Assembly: GCA_030220185.1 (NCBI GenBank)
Contig: JASPKZ010010239.1
Span: 886,001 to 950,000, forward strand
Reading direction: 5' to 3'
DNA length: 64,000 bases
Source: Diploptera punctata
Lineage: Eukaryota > Arthropoda > Insecta > Blattodea > Blaberidae
Numbering within the stretch: the stretch's first letter is position 1; each line of letters begins with the position of its first letter. The notes under the pieces are model-generated. The model made no database searches and was not told where the DNA came from. It worked only from the letters and a program-made list of their open reading frames with translations. This document shows, piece after piece, positions 29,833 through 41,962 of this stretch. Both the position numbers and the translations under genes were made by a program.

Positions 29833-30826
29833 TGACATAAATGTAATCGCCTTTTCCATTCCAAGCTATTCCTTTATAAATTGTCCTAATAAAATTGTAA
29901 TATATACATGGATAACTCCACCAAATGGAACGAGGGAAATTTATCGTAGGAGAAATAATTTATTTAGTTTATTGTAAGAGTTTAAATGTCGAACAGACCT
30001 ATTATTTAAGCCACTATTTCTATAGGGTTACTTTTACAAACTAAGAATTGACCCATTCGCCTCAAAAGACGAGGTAGACTCGCCGGCAGTTAAATGGCCT
30101 TCAATTCAGAAGACGAGGTACACTCGCTTAAATTTGCTCTTATATACTTTGCAATATTTTATACATGTCTTGGTAGGGTAATCTTTTGTTAACATTTATG
30201 AATAGTAGAGGAATGTGTTTTGGCCTTCATCCTTAATGTGATCTCATGTACCGTTATAGTTTACTTGTTTTGAATGTCTGAAAATAGAAATTATAAATGC
30301 GGTTTCTGGGGAAATTCATTCAGCATTTAAACCTGAAGTGAGTGGGTTAAGATGGTCCTAATAGTAGAAGTGTTATTAAAAATAATTATGAAATCAATTC
30401 TTAATTTTTGTTAAATATGAAAACGTAACAACAAAGTAAGAAAATATATTTAATAACAATAAAAATAAATTTAAAATAATGTACGTTATTGCGTTTTAAA
30501 CACTTTGCAGCATTATCTAGTTCTACAATAAAATATGTTTCCTCCCATAAAGTGTTAGTGTTGATGATGAACTGTCCTCCATGGCACGTGACATTATATT
30601 GAACATGAACACGAATAACACAATGAACCACCACTGTGCTGTTATGAGAGGGAAGGTATAGGCCTACATGACGTCAGAAATCTTCTGAACTCGTCATCAG
30701 GAGCTCTCTCATCTCGCAAATCCTGAGGAATAATGGCCCCATTCGAGTGACTCATCAGATTATGATGGCTGGTTTAAGAGATTAAAAGGCACACTTGGAT
30801 TACGTGATTCATGAAATCTAGAAAGA

Positions 30827-30831
<5 letters not shown>

Positions 30832-30898
<67 letters not shown>

Positions 30899-30903
30899 TG
30901 TGT
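30832..30903. repeat. (TA)n(TG)n compound microsatellite
   Basis: About 27 bases of TA followed by about 40 bases of TG. Confidence 0.97.
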
Positions 30904-31446
30904 AATGGTGCGCGCTCAGATATACCACATATGTTTTTGGTAAATAACAATGGTTGTGGATAGGCTTAGAACCGTTATTTTTTATAGATTCTCGTTAAAT
31001 GTTCTGAGATATCAAAGGTGACTGAAATATTCACTCTCGCTGGCTAGCAGAAGACAATACAGAGTCTTTATTAGAGAGAAGTAATCCCTTAGTTTGTCTT
31101 CTCGACTAATTATGCTGCTTTTAGTATTAAGGGAACTGAACTACACCAACTCCAAATCCTACACCAAAAGAAAATATACCATAGCACAGACGAAAATAAA
31201 ACACGAGGCTCTTAGGATCTTATCAAGTTGGCCAAATCGTACTACAACAGAAAATTGTGATTATAAAAGTTTGGGTTGTAGCATCGATTTTAATTGAACC
31301 GCACAGAAAATGGTTACTAGACCCAAACTATTTTTTTAAAGTTGATTTTTACATAAGGAAAGTACCATGAGTCACTAACATTTTTTTTTCATGTAAAACT
31401 CTTATTTTAAAAAAATGAGGGTTACGGCCTAGTTTAGGGCTGATTT

Positions 31447-31448
31447 CA

Positions 31449-31515
<67 letters not shown>
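31447..31515. repeat. (ATT)n microsatellite
   Basis: About 23 uninterrupted ATT units. Confidence 0.97.
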
Positions 31516-31692
31516 GCATAATCTGTTTAGCATTTTCCTTTTATTTTTGTCGTACGGTATATTAAGGTTAGCTGACCAAGCTCATGGTCAGAGCTTATGT
31601 CTGGTTCTATTCCCATTCAGACCACAGAAATTTTTCTCAAAGTAAATTATTCCTATGGTCGCCCATTGTTTGGTTGTAGACTAAGTTTATGT

Positions 31693-31845
31693 TTAATGGC
31701 TCTCCTGGTTTTTCATTATCATTCATCGGGATAACATAACTCCGCCTTCCAGGCGTCCAAACGTAAGAATTGGATTACAATATTATGTCATGCCAGGAGA
31801 GAATACCACTAATGACGTAACGACAAACTGGTGGCATTGGTGAAA
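31693..31845 (+). mobile_element. SINE family 2 variant A, 3' part only
   Basis: GGCTCTCCTGG, TCATCGGGATAACATAAC, CCGCCTTCCAGGCGTCCAAA, GGATTACAATATTATGTCAT and GCCAGGAGAGAATACC match 9250-9400 in order. The tRNA head is absent. Confidence 0.75.
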
Positions 31846-31909
31846 TATATTAAAAGTTAACATTGAAGGCATAAAAGTGCATAACTGTATGAGATAAAAA
31901 TATTTAAAA

Positions 31910-32350
31910 AGAATTATGGATGGACTCTTACTTTAAGGGAGGAAAGGAGATTATGAGTATTTGAGAATAAAGTTCTTAGGAACACTTTTGGACCAAAGAG
32001 AGATGAACAGACAGGTGAATGGAGAATACTGAATAACAGTGAATACATGGTCTTTATAGGAAGCCAGATATAATGAGAACAGTTAAGTCTCATAGACTGC
32101 GATGGGCAGGACATGTGGCACGAATGGGGAATGAAAGATGTGCATGGAAGCTTGTTGTAGGAAAACCAGAGGTAAAACGCCCAGTTGGTAGACAAAGAAT
32201 GAGGTGGGAGAATAACATTAACTATGATTTGAGGGAAGTAGATTATACAGGGATGATTGGAAAACATTGGCTCAGGATAGGATATATGGAGAGCGTATGT
32301 CCGCGCGGGCATGAACCTGCGGGTTCGATAGTGCCAGTGGGTTAGTTAGT
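31910..32350 (+). mobile_element. RTE-type LINE 3'-end copy, about 440 bp
   Basis: From GGACTCTTACTTTAAGGGAG to GTGCCAGTGGGTTAGTTAGT. It encodes the thumb and C-terminal region (MRTVKSHRLRWAGHVARMGN, VGKPEVKRPVGR, NNINYDLREVDYTG), with a frameshift near 32255. It ends in the usual short 3' UTR and GTTA-type tail. Confidence 0.92.
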
Positions 32351-32359
32351 TATTTATGG

Positions 32360-33333
32360 AGCTGTAATGAACACGGTTGCAAGACAGCAAGAGGTAATCA
32401 GGAACTAAGTAGGCCCCTATATTGTAACAGTAACCCGGACCGGTCCGAATAATAATTTAGGCTAGGAGACTCTAAAAAATGGAAAAAAAACGGATGAAAG
32501 TAGGTGTGTGGATAAGCTTTAATAGGATATCCAGAAGAGTGGAGAGATAGGAGACACCTGGATCACGTTAATAACGTATGATGATACTTGGGGTTCGACG
32601 TTTAAGGAGAAACGTCTGGAGTTAAGATGATTGAATTAAAATTGTTAAGAAACCAAGGTTCTCTATGTGTTCTAACGCCAAGACGTAAGTATGAAAAATT
32701 CGAATACCTAAGGTCGATAAATTAATCCGTGACTTCTTATTCTGTATCCAGATACAATGAGATTAGCCTCCCTTAACATTAATAATAAGAAATCATAGGT
32801 TCAATTCTCGAACGTGAATATGCGGATTTTTTTCCTATCCATTTTTCAACAGAGTTTGGGAGCGTATTAATTCATTTGTAATTTCTCATGTAAAATAATA
32901 AATATATGAAATTAAAATGATTAAAACGAGTTAGTCAAAAGGAAGAAAACAGATTACATTACATGTTTTGTGCAAGCACTTGTAAATGAAGTACACTGAA
33001 TAAATAATATATTTGAACAAATGTACCAAGTCACAAAGTCGAAAAGGGCAAACTCTACATATACTTGCATTGATACATGTGGAGGGTGGAGACTGAGAAT
33101 GGGGAAATAAGATTTGCATCGAATGTTCCGGCCACCGGAACCAGCTTGTGAGGGTCACATTCATTCAACAAGTACATACTCTGCAATGCGCAAGTTTTTA
33201 ACTTTTGTTTGTTCCGTAGTTTTAATATTAAAATGGGTACACTATGAGTTCTTGTTATAATTCGTCAGCCGAGTTAGTGAAATGTAGTGAGTGCAGCCAA
33301 ATATTTAAGACCATAAAAACAACAGATTGAAAT

Positions 33334-33334
<1 letters not shown>
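32360..33334. other. no recognised feature
   Basis: AT-rich sequence; a B-box-like TTCAATTCTCGAAC near 32790 is too isolated to call a SINE. Confidence 0.5.

Positions 33335-33335
<1 letters not shown>

Positions 33336-33368
<33 letters not shown>
33336..33368. repeat. (TA)n microsatellite
   Basis: TA tract directly before a LINE remnant. Confidence 0.95.
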
Positions 33369-33369
<1 letters not shown>

Positions 33370-33371
<2 letters not shown>

Positions 33372-33485
33372 TCAAATAGGAGGCAAAAGGAAATTCGGGA
33401 GACCTTGCTTACGTTGGGTGAATGATGTAGAGACAGATCCAAGAAAAAGAGTATGAAGGAATTGCAAAACCGGAACCATTAGGCG
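33370..33485 (+). pseudogene. LINE polymerase C-terminal fragment
   Basis: Encodes GGKRKFGRPCLRWVNDVETD and PRKRV, the G-R-P-x-L-R-W-x-D-D-V type end of LINE polymerases. It is short and followed by unrelated sequence. Confidence 0.65.
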
Positions 33486-33489
33486 AAGT

Positions 33490-33940
33490 GAATGAATGGT
33501 TGTCATAAAAAGGCAGTTCTTAGAATTCTCCCGTTTCCCGAAATTCATCCCACCAACCTCTCCACTTCTCTTCCCTCTCTTATAATGTCATTTCATCTTA
33601 ATTTATTCACTCATTCATTTCATATCACCTTTGACCTCATCTCACTTAGGAAAAATAGTATCGTGTTTAAAACATGTGATTGTAGTGATCCGGGGATGGC
33701 TAAATTCGTACACTTTTTCATACTCTGAGCCTATGTGACAAACAGTATAATAAGGCCAAAGTGAGGGTTGCAGCCCCTCCTCGAGCCTAGAATCAGGCAA
33801 TATGAGTCATGTGTGAATGCCTTATGTGTCCAAATCAGATACACCATAACAGTCTACATGATACTGCAGAGTAGATTTATTTTCCATTAATACATAGAAA
33901 CAATGATTGATGCAAAATAATTAATGTACACAATACAACA
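33490..33940. other. no recognised feature
   Basis: The 78-codon frame at 33492-33728 has no recognisable domain. Confidence 0.45.
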
Positions 33941-33944
33941 GCAA

Positions 33945-34800
33945 CAATAAATAGAGGTGTAAGACAGGGATGTCCACTTTCATCCTCCCTTTTTAATATT
34001 TATATTGACGATATCATACATAATTGGCAGATAAATTTGGACTCACATTTCAAAATAAGAAATAGTTAGATACCTTACTTTTGCAGACGACCAAGTTCTA
34101 ATATCTAGTTCAGAAGATGGTCTACAGAAATCGCTCCTTCAGTTAAATAACATTATACAGAAACATAATTTCAAAATATCAATAAGTAAAACGAAAATCC
34201 TAGCTTTTGAGGGATCAGATACCGTAAGAGCTAAAATAATTCTCGAGGGGAAACCCATTGAACAAGTGAACCATTTTAAATACCTGGGTTATGAAATCTC
34301 CTATTTTAAAAATGAAGATCTATTTAACAAACTTAATAAATTTAATTATATATGTGGAACAATGAAAAGGATATTTAAAGGCACAAGAAAAGAAACAAAA
34401 CTAAAATTTTATAAAGTAGTGGCAGTCCCCTTACAATTGTATGGTAGTGAATTTTGGGTTTTAACTAAAATAGAAGGAAAGATTATAGAAGCAGCTGAAA
34501 TGAGATTTCTGAGAAGTGTGGCTGGTTGCAAAACTTCTAGATAAGAGAATAAGTGAAGATATTAGAAATGAGCTAAATATCTTTAAACTCTTAGATAAAA
34601 GAATCTAGAAAAAACTGGAAAGAACATGTTCAAAGAATGGAAGATGATCGCATTCCCAAAATTATACTTAAATACAAATGAAAAGGACGCAGGAATGTTG
34701 GTAGACCGAAGAGGAGATGGATTCAACTTTTGAATGAGAATCTATGAGACCGGAACAAGCCACATGGGCTTAATCCGTGATTGTTGATGATGATATTATG
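33945..34800 (+). mobile_element. LINE family B, copy 1 (5'-truncated)
   Basis: Plus-strand remnant with RGVRQGCPLSSSLFNIYIDD, then (after a shift) the FADDQ box, ISISKTKILAF, HFKYLGYEISYFKNEDLFN, KLKFYKVVAVPLQLYGSEFW, AAEMRFLRSVAGC and a degraded GRPKRRW tail. It ends with GGGCTTAATCC and a GAT-rich tail at about 34755-34795. It is nearly identical to 57930-58190 and 58525-58790. Frameshifts occur near 34070, 34545 and 34600. Confidence 0.9.
34266..34544 (+). pseudogene. LINE family B thumb region, longest open part
   Basis: 92 codons in frame covering the YLGYE motif to RSVAGC. Catalytic FADD lies upstream in another frame (about 34080). No complete polymerase can be made. Confidence 0.85.
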
Positions 34801-36384
34801 GTCATTAAAAACCTGATCCCATATTATGTTGTTTAATCTAATCTAATCTGATCTAAGGGAGGCTAAGGTCAAGCTAAAAGGACGTAATTCCTATGATATT
34901 AAAAATGATTTTAATATTTTATTTTGACAACAATATATACCAAATTATTTGACTCGCCGGTAGAGTTTCAGAATCATATTCGGGAGCCCTCAAATTAAAA
35001 TCAACCTGACTGAGGCTTTTAATGGTTCTGCTCTATTGTCAAGGCGATTGGTTGGTTGGAGTTCCTTTATAACTTTCCATTTCATCCTTCCTTATCTTCA
35101 CAAATTTCATTAAAATAAGTTAGTATGAAAACACGTAAATGAAGGCAACAATATACATAGCCTAAGTATAAATACACGCAACAGGCACAGCCCACACAGT
35201 ATATTGACAAATACCAAACATCCGCAATAAATTGAAGAGCTCTCAAAATAAAAATTCTAGTAAACAAAATTCACCAAAGCGAGGTTCCAAACGCGCTACT
35301 ATTGTGTCTAAGTAGAGAAATTTGTCAAACGCATTTAAATACTTCTCCCTTTAATTCTTTATCCGTTGCTCCTTTACTCTGGAGAGCCGAATTCGATTCC
35401 TGACGGGAGGGAAATTTAAATTCCAATGTTGGTTTTAGCAATGCACATGTGGAAAAGACAGAGGTAAAATAATGAAACAATAAGATAAAACGTAAAAATC
35501 AAAGAAAACAATAATGTGAACAAATTATCAATGTTACAGAGATTCGATGTTTATACATGTGTTCGTAATGTGTTAATAATAGATCGCAGTCATAAAAAAG
35601 TTATTTTTCAAATCTCGAATTTTTAATTGATTTTCATATAATTATTATTCCCTAGGGTTTCCTAATAAAACATTAGGAAGAATTTGCACTGTCATCCATT
35701 CCAGTTAAATTATCTATCAATCTCAATCTTCTACACTTATTAACCCTGATGATATTAGGGCACAAATATATCTCTTTGTAAAGCTCCCCTTTCTGGTCCC
35801 TCTAGAGTCCTATTCAGTCCCGAAGTATAATTAAGAAGAAAATGGTACTTTTGTGTTTTTTTTAACTCAAGTGGCAATTTTTTAATAAATGTACTTATTT
35901 CGTCACAGATCAGTGTTGCCATGTATCCTCAAATTTTCGGAGATCTTCCAGATTTTAACAAATAATCAAACTAACAAAATTACAATTTTACTTTATACCC
36001 ATTTGAAAGGTTTATACAGTCAATTGAATGTATTTCTGTTATTAATTTTATTCTTACTTCCACTTTATTGTTAATGACAGAGGAATTAAATATTTTAAAA
36101 GCCTAATATAGTATTTTTTAGAACACAGTGTACAGTTTTTTTAAACATATTTTAGATGCCTAACTCTATCACCGAGTTTGTTCTATCAGGGTATAACATG
36201 TCTCTCAGGGACGAACAAAAGAAGGTAAGTTTAACTATTTTCATTAAAAAACTCACAAATAATTTCACTCTTCACTATAATTGTGAAATTAATAATAATA
36301 ATAGCCACATTTTAAAATCAGTCTTTTAACATACGAGTTATCTTTTAACATTCAGTTGCTTTTTGACGTATTACAATGCGTGAT
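34801..36384. other. unassigned region
   Basis: About 1.6 kb of AT-rich sequence. A B-box-like stretch (GCCGAATTCGATTCCTGACG, near 35388) may be an old SINE trace. Nothing else recognised. Confidence 0.45.
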
Positions 36385-36434
36385 TTTTGACAAACTGTCA
36401 GAAATTTTGGACAAAATAAAAAAAACATCAAGAA

Positions 36435-36785
36435 GTAATAATAACAGGAGATTTTAATAGTCGAGTAGGAAGTAGAATGAAAGATGAAGTGATTGGACCA
36501 TTTGGGGAAAAAGTGGAAAATAACAATGGAGATAGATTGAAAAGTTTATGTAAACAACATGGCTATATGATAATGAATAGTTTCTTCCAACATCCGGAAA
36601 TACATAAATACACATGGGAACAGCCAACAATAAGTCTCAAATCAATAATTGATTATATAATTGTGAAACAAAAACGTGATATGATAGTGAAATATGTTAG
36701 AGTGTATAGAAAACCAGATTACGGAAGTGATCATTATATGCTTTTGGGAAAATTCATATTAACAAGTAGGAAAAAAATATATTGA
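36435..36785 (+). pseudogene. LINE family D endonuclease fragment
   Basis: IITGDFNSRVG, then NGDRLKSLCKQHGYMIMNSF, FQHPEIHKYTW, KSIIDYIIVKQ and YGSDHYMLLG. These are the G-D-F-N, T-W, I-D-Y and S-D-H motifs of an apurinic-type endonuclease in the right order. The N-terminal motifs are missing. Confidence 0.9.
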
Positions 36786-37689
36786 AGTAACGGAAGACAG
36801 AATACATACAACCCCTTTGAATGAACAAAGATATAAAGTAAGTTTACTCTATGATGAGAGTATAAAATATATTTTTCAATTAAGATTAAAACACAAACTT
36901 AATTTAAATTTAAAATAAATCTGCAGTGGAAATGTATGATCAACTAAAGGAAAGTATACATTCAGCAGCTTTAGAAGCACTGGGGACAGAAAATCTAGAT
37001 CTAAAAAGAAACAATGAATGGTTTTAATCACAATTTTAAAAATTAGTAGAAGAAAAAAGAAAGCACGGATGAAATGGTTATCAGATCACTCAACAACATC
37101 TCGAAATTAATATATCACTTTAGAACATAAAACAAAGGTGGAAGTGAGAAGAAGAACAAAAAATGAGTACTGGGATAATGTATGCTCGAATATAGATCGT
37201 TCGATTGGATATGCTAGATCCAAAGAAGCTTGGAAAACGTTACAAAATATCAGGAAATCAGAAAGAAAGAAAGAAAGAAGATAAATATTCAGTTGATATG
37301 ACCATCAGAATGGATGCAACATTACAAAGGTTTACTTCAAGAAAATAGAAATGAGTTTCAACATCAAGATACGGATGTAGCATATAAATTTGACACTCCA
37401 GAGATAACAGAAGATGAAGTAAAAAGAGCTTTGAAAGAGGCAAAAAATGGGAGAGCACCAGGACCAGGAAATATTCAGACGGAACTCCTAAACATGGAGG
37501 AGATATTTTAGTAATATTTTTAACAAAAATTTTCAATAAAATTTAAATTGGAGACGATATCCCAGAATACTGGAATTACTCCTATTTTTAAAAAGGGTGA
37601 TAAAAATCTGTGTTCCAATTATAGAGGTATAAGCGTTATACCTTTAACAGCTAGGATTTTTAGTAAAATTATAAATTTTAAACTTAAGG

Positions 37690-38215
37690 GGATAAAAAAG
37701 ATAACTTAAGAGAAGAACAATGTGGATTCCGGAGTGGAAGATCATGTATTGATAATATTTTCTTTATTAGACAATTACAAGTGAAAATCATAGCAAAAAA
37801 TAAAGAACTACATATGACATTTATTGATTTAGAGATGGCATATGATAGTGTACCTCGACAATTGTAATGGATGGCAATGAGAAATATTAATATCTGTGAT
37901 AAATGGATTAATATTGTTAGGAGGATCTATAATAATACAAAAGCTAAAGTAAAAATACAGAATAATTTAACAGAGGAATGCACAGTGAATAAATGCCTTA
38001 AGCAGGGATGCAGTTTGTCACCAATTCTTTTTAACATTTATTTAGACCAGGCTCTTTACTTTTGGTATAAAAAATGTTCTGAAATGGGTATTCCTATAGG
38101 AGGAAAAGTACTGCATTCATTGTTGTTTGCAGATGATCAAATAATTTTTGAAGGGGATGAAGACGATATGAAATATATGATAAATAAACTAATGGAAGAA
38201 TATAAAAGAATGTAA
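37690..38215 (+). pseudogene. LINE family D reverse transcriptase
   Basis: LREEQCGFRSGRSCIDNIFF, then MTFIDLEMAYDSVPRQL with the catalytic Asp (stop follows near 37866), then CLKQGCSLSPILFNIYLDQA, then FADDQIIFEGDEDDM with the catalytic pair. The frame stops at 38213-38215. The thumb (FLKYLGSIITSSGTCERDV) continues in the next frame from 38219. Confidence 0.9.
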
Positions 38216-38218
38216 AAA

Positions 38219-38830
38219 ATGGGGACTGAATATATGTATTTGGGAAAGGATGTGGATGGCCTCATACTTGAAACAGGGAAAATAAAAAAATGTGATTTTT
38301 TAAAATATCTTGGGTCAATAATTACAAGTTCAGGTACCTGTGAGAGAGATGTACAGACTAAAATTGCAATGGAAAAAAATGAAACTATGATATTACATGG
38401 AGTAATTTGGAACAAAAATATTACAAAGGAAACTAAAATTAAAATTTATAAGAGCATAATACAGAATATTTTGTCATATGGAAGTGAAATTGGTCTTTGA
38501 CGGAATTACAAAAGAATAAAATTAGAAGAATTGAATTTGATTATTTTAGAAGAAGCCTCCAAAAAACAACACAGGATAAAATAAGAAATGAATTCCTTTG
38601 GAGAGAAATGAATGTCGCCACATATGTTGTTAAGAGGATTGAAAATCAAACACTTAAATGATATGACCATGTACAAAGAATGTAAAATGAAAGATGGCCA
38701 AAAAATATCTACCAATGGTCACCCCCTGGAAGAAATAAACGTGGCAGACCAAGATGCAAATGGAAAACCTATGTCAGAACAATAATGGATGATAGGAATT
38801 TGGAAGAGGGAGATTGAAATGATAGAGATA
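38219..38830 (+). pseudogene. LINE family D thumb and C-terminal region
   Basis: FLKYLGSIITSSG, TKIKIYKSIIQNILSYGSEI, then in other frames RNKRGRPRCKWKTYV and NDRDKWKLKTA. The C-terminal G-R-P-R-x-K-W motif precedes a (GAA)n tail. Confidence 0.8.
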
Positions 38831-38890
38831 AATGGAAACTGAAGACGGCAAACCTATAAGTGGGGGAAAGCCGAAGAAGAAGATGAAGAA

Positions 38891-39484
38891 GACAATGCAT
38901 GATAATTATTTTTCAAAGTTCCAAGATTTTCTGTAACGCCGATGGGAATTTCTGCTACGGAAAGCCACATTATACAAAGGTTATCAATATGCTCGTTCTC
39001 GGTACAAATTAATGTCGTGTCACTAATGTATATCAATTTTCAAATTAAAGTGAAAACATTATTCTTCTCCTATAATTTAAGAAAACCGATACATATTTTT
39101 CGACCTTATATTTCCACGTTCCTATTTGCATTCATCTACATTCGTCGTCATTATTCCCTAACGCAACCGCGATAATTGTTTACTCGATTGTATCCATGTA
39201 AATGCTGTCTCGATTAACTTCATCACCACATATATTTTGAACTGATGTGACTTAAATATTTATTTTGAATGTCCGTTGATTGAAAATTCAATATTTAAAT
39301 AAAATAAGAGTTCAGTATAACATACTGAAATACATCATGAATTTGAATCAATAAGAATTAAGGTTTCTAATTACAAGTTTCCAGAAAGATTCAAAACTTT
39401 AACTATTTTTTAAATATTTCTATCAAAAAGTTTACACACAATAATGACATTAATTAATTGTCAAAATATTTGGCATATCTCCTC
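38891..39484. other. no recognised feature
   Basis: AT-rich sequence. Confidence 0.5.
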
Positions 39485-39486
39485 AA

Positions 39487-39805
39487 AACATGTCTGACTG
39501 TACCCGTGTGAAGGGATGAGATGAGATGAAGCTCCTTTCATTGGAGGTCTATGAATAGTAAGGATACCGACCGACCACGCCTGACGCACCATGATAGGGG
39601 CAGATGAATGAAATGAGAACGAAATGAATGAGATGAATGTGGAAAGAATGGGAAATGGTGAAATTAAATTTGTGGCAGGGGAAACGGAACAACACCGAGA
39701 AAAACCTGCCCACACTCCGTTTCGTTCACCCCGAAACTAACATATAATGGCCGAGACACAAACTCGAGACCCCAACAGTAAGAGGTGAAAGTATAACCAC
39801 TTGCA
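39487..39805 (-). mobile_element. probable tRNA-headed SINE, unassigned family
   Basis: On the minus strand it opens GGTGCAAGTGGTTATACTTT (A-box-like) with GGGGTCTCGAGTTTGTGTCT (weak B-box), then a GC-richer body with GGCAGGTTTTTCTCGGTGTT. The layout resembles the other SINEs, but I see no second copy in the window. The 84-codon frame on this strand is not credible as a gene. Confidence 0.45.
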
Positions 39806-40204
39806 CCTTCAAATCATCATCATCATGAACAAATTCGTTTTAGGCCATGTGGCCTGTACGGTAAACCTAGCGAAGATGGTCTTGATCTTTCCACCGATGT
39901 TTTGGTCTTCCTTGGTCCCTATGTCCAGTTGGGGTATATTGGAATGCACCTTCAAATATTTAAATAATTTAAAGTATTCCATTGTTTTATAACAATTTAA
40001 TTTGTATAAAAATATGATTTAAATATTATATTTTAATACATTATTTTTATTCAATGCCACAGGTTGTCATTTCGACTCTTGTGGGGTTCATTACTGGCAT
40101 TGGCGTAATTGTTTAACCCACTTTTGAGATTGGGGTGCTTGAAAAACGGGATTACGACTACCCCGATGATATGGTAGGTGATGATTAGAGGTAGGACTTT
40201 TATG

Positions 40205-40246
40205 TTCTATAAGTTAAGATTGTAACATAGTATAATGAGAAGTTAG
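40205..40246 (-). repeat. dispersed repeat T, part left of the SINE 3 insertion
   Basis: AAGATTGTAACATAG and TATAATGAGAAGTTAG belong to repeat T. The remainder continues at 40545 after the inserted SINE. Confidence 0.65.
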
Positions 40247-40544
40247 TAAAGTAAAGTGATCCCACTACAGGCCTCAGGAGGCCCTTGGGGTAGTAGGAGG
40301 TTAAGGCTCCCACTTTTTCTTGACAATCGGCACTTGATGTCAGCCGGGTTGTCAGCCCTGCGTGACGGCCGCCTTTACCCCAGAACAAACGTCTGGTACT
40401 CATTTCAGTTAGAGGCTGAGTCGACCCCAGGGCCATAGTGCCGCCAGAAGGTTTGGGTCAGTTTAAAAATCCTGACCCCACCGGGACTCGAACCCTCGAC
40501 CTTCCGGCTTGTAGCGCAGTGCCTTAACCACTACGCTACGGCGC
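40247..40544 (-). mobile_element. SINE family 3 (tRNA-headed), single insertion
   Basis: The minus strand begins GCGCCGTAGCGTAGTGGTTA (A-box) with GGGTTCGAGTCCCGGTGGGG (B-box and T-arm), then a non-tRNA body ending in CAGGCCTGTAGTGGGATC and a short A-rich end (TTTACTTTACTAAC region). It is flanked by ATAATGAGAAGTTAG (40232-40246) and ATAATGAGCAGTTAG (40545-40559), a 15-bp target duplication with one mismatch inside repeat T. Confidence 0.9.
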
Positions 40545-40682
40545 ATAATGAGCAGTTAGACTTGTGAATATCTTTTGTTTTTGTTTCACACACAAACAGT
40601 CGAACAGTATAATGAGAAGTTAGACTTCTGTCTTTTGTTTTGATATATGCTATCTGCATTGCAATCTTAGGTTTTATTACCA
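40545..40682 (-). repeat. dispersed repeat T, part right of the SINE 3 insertion
   Basis: Reverse-complement relation to 26455-26645, including the internal duplication (GTTTCACACACAAACAGTCG, CTTCTGTCTTTTGTTTTG) and the CTGCATTGCAATCTTAGG flank. Confidence 0.75.
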
Positions 40683-40696
40683 TAGTGATGATGATA

Positions 40697-41005
40697 GTGG
40701 TGCACCAGGAGAGGACCCTTTTCCTTAATCCTAAACTAAAATCTTACGACGAATATGAATGGTGATTATAATGGACCATCTGATGTTCGGCGACCCGTTT
40801 GGGCCTTAAAGTATCCTGCCCATTTGTTTTGCTAGTGAGGAACATATTTAACACTTCCCCAATATTGTTATTTTAACACAGTTCCAATATTTTTCACAAT
40901 ATCACTATAACATCATAAGTAAGGAATAACCCCGAAAAAACTTTACCCAGGAAACTTGTCCCGACCAAGATCGAACCCGGGCCCGCTGCGTGAAAAGGCA
41001 ATATA
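40697..41005 (-). mobile_element. SINE family 2, body variant A, degraded
   Basis: The minus strand carries the head (CGGGCCCGGGTTCGATCTTG), a common body with insertions, GGCCCAAACGGGTCGCCGAA, CATCAGATGGTCCAT and then the A-type 3' part (TTTAGGATTAAGGAAAAGGG, CTCTCCTGGTGCACCAC). It confirms that the A-type 3' part is joined to the same head as variant B. Confidence 0.8.
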
Positions 41006-41009
41006 AAGG

Positions 41010-41594
41010 GACTAAATATCAGCTTTAATATCCAGTAATGAGTTAGATCTAGTAAGTGGGAATTATTTTACTAACATTTTGTATTTATCATGAATATCAA
41101 AATGATGTAAAGGTAGTATGGAGAAGAGGTATGGCAAGGGAACAGTAGTTTGGGTTTGTGTAATACTTAATTACTTGCGTGTTTTGTAGTAAAGAGACGC
41201 AGTGACCGGAAGAGTTGATAAGGTGCCGGACACTGCTGAGAATTCACATGTTTCGCTTTCAAATTCACTTCACCCACGTAAATCTCACTCAATTAACTCG
41301 CAATGAACTTAGCTGCATATATAAAGTTTAAATAATTATCTGGAAAATGTATATCCGAGATTAATTTAATGTGAATATAGACTAGATTATGACCGCGCCA
41401 GATGGAAAGGAGCTATAAAGCGTGTTTTTCCAAGTTTCACGAGATCAAAACCCTATTCTGTCACTACACATATCCGTATAAAAACCCATACCTAATTGAA
41501 TATAAAATTAGTTTTATTTTTAACTAAGGAATTATGATTTTAATAATGTTTCTTTTCGTTCTTCTTTTGTTTCTTCTCCCTTATATATATATTG
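41010..41594. other. no recognised feature
   Basis: AT-rich sequence. Confidence 0.5.
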
Positions 41595-41596
41595 TT

Positions 41597-41885
41597 GCGC
41601 AGCGGGCCCGGGTTCGATCCCCGGTCGGGACAGTTTTTCTGGGTGAGGTTTTTATCGGGGTTTTCACCTCACCTGTAAGACAAATGTCAGGAAACCTTTA
41701 AGGCCCAAACGGTCCCCGAAATCATATGGCCATCACCATCATCCCTATCACATTCATTATCCTTCACCGGTGTGGAAAGCAACGGGAAGCTACCGCACCT
41801 ACAATTCCCTAGTAAAGCTGCAAAGCATAGCATGAAAATGCTATGATTGCAGTGAAAGACCTTCCCTCGGGCAGAATTACTATGG
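41597..41885 (+). mobile_element. SINE family 2, body variant B, 5'-truncated head
   Basis: Starts within the tRNA head at TTGTTGCGCAGCGGGC, keeps the B-box (GGTTCGATCCCCGGTCGGGA), the common body and the full B-type 3' part to GGGCAGAATTACTATGG. It runs into a TA/TG microsatellite. Confidence 0.9.
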
Positions 41886-41886
41886 T

Positions 41887-41923
<37 letters not shown>

Positions 41924-41962
41924 TGTGTGTGTGTGCGTGTGTGTGTGTGTGCGTGTGTGTGA
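41886..41962. repeat. (TA)n(TG)n compound microsatellite
   Basis: TA tract followed by interrupted TG repeats, at the 3' end of the SINE. Confidence 0.97.

Larger units (their letters stand above)
29833..31690. other. mostly unassigned; contains two microsatellites
   Basis: No recognised gene. A short imperfect tandem (AGACGAGGTAGACTCGCC / AGACGAGGTACACTCGC) lies at 30068-30130. A (TA)n-(TG)n tract lies at 30832-30903 and an ATT array at 31447-31515. Confidence 0.5.
36385..38890 (+). mobile_element. LINE family D (RTE-like), degraded but long
   Basis: Plus-strand order: endonuclease (36435-36785), a long broken linker (36790-37510), reverse transcriptase (37515-38510), C-terminal region (38510-38830) and a (GAA)-rich tail at 38870-38890. 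The 5' end is truncated within the endonuclease. It differs from the RTE family at 18346 and from family B. Frameshifts and stops occur throughout. Confidence 0.88.
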
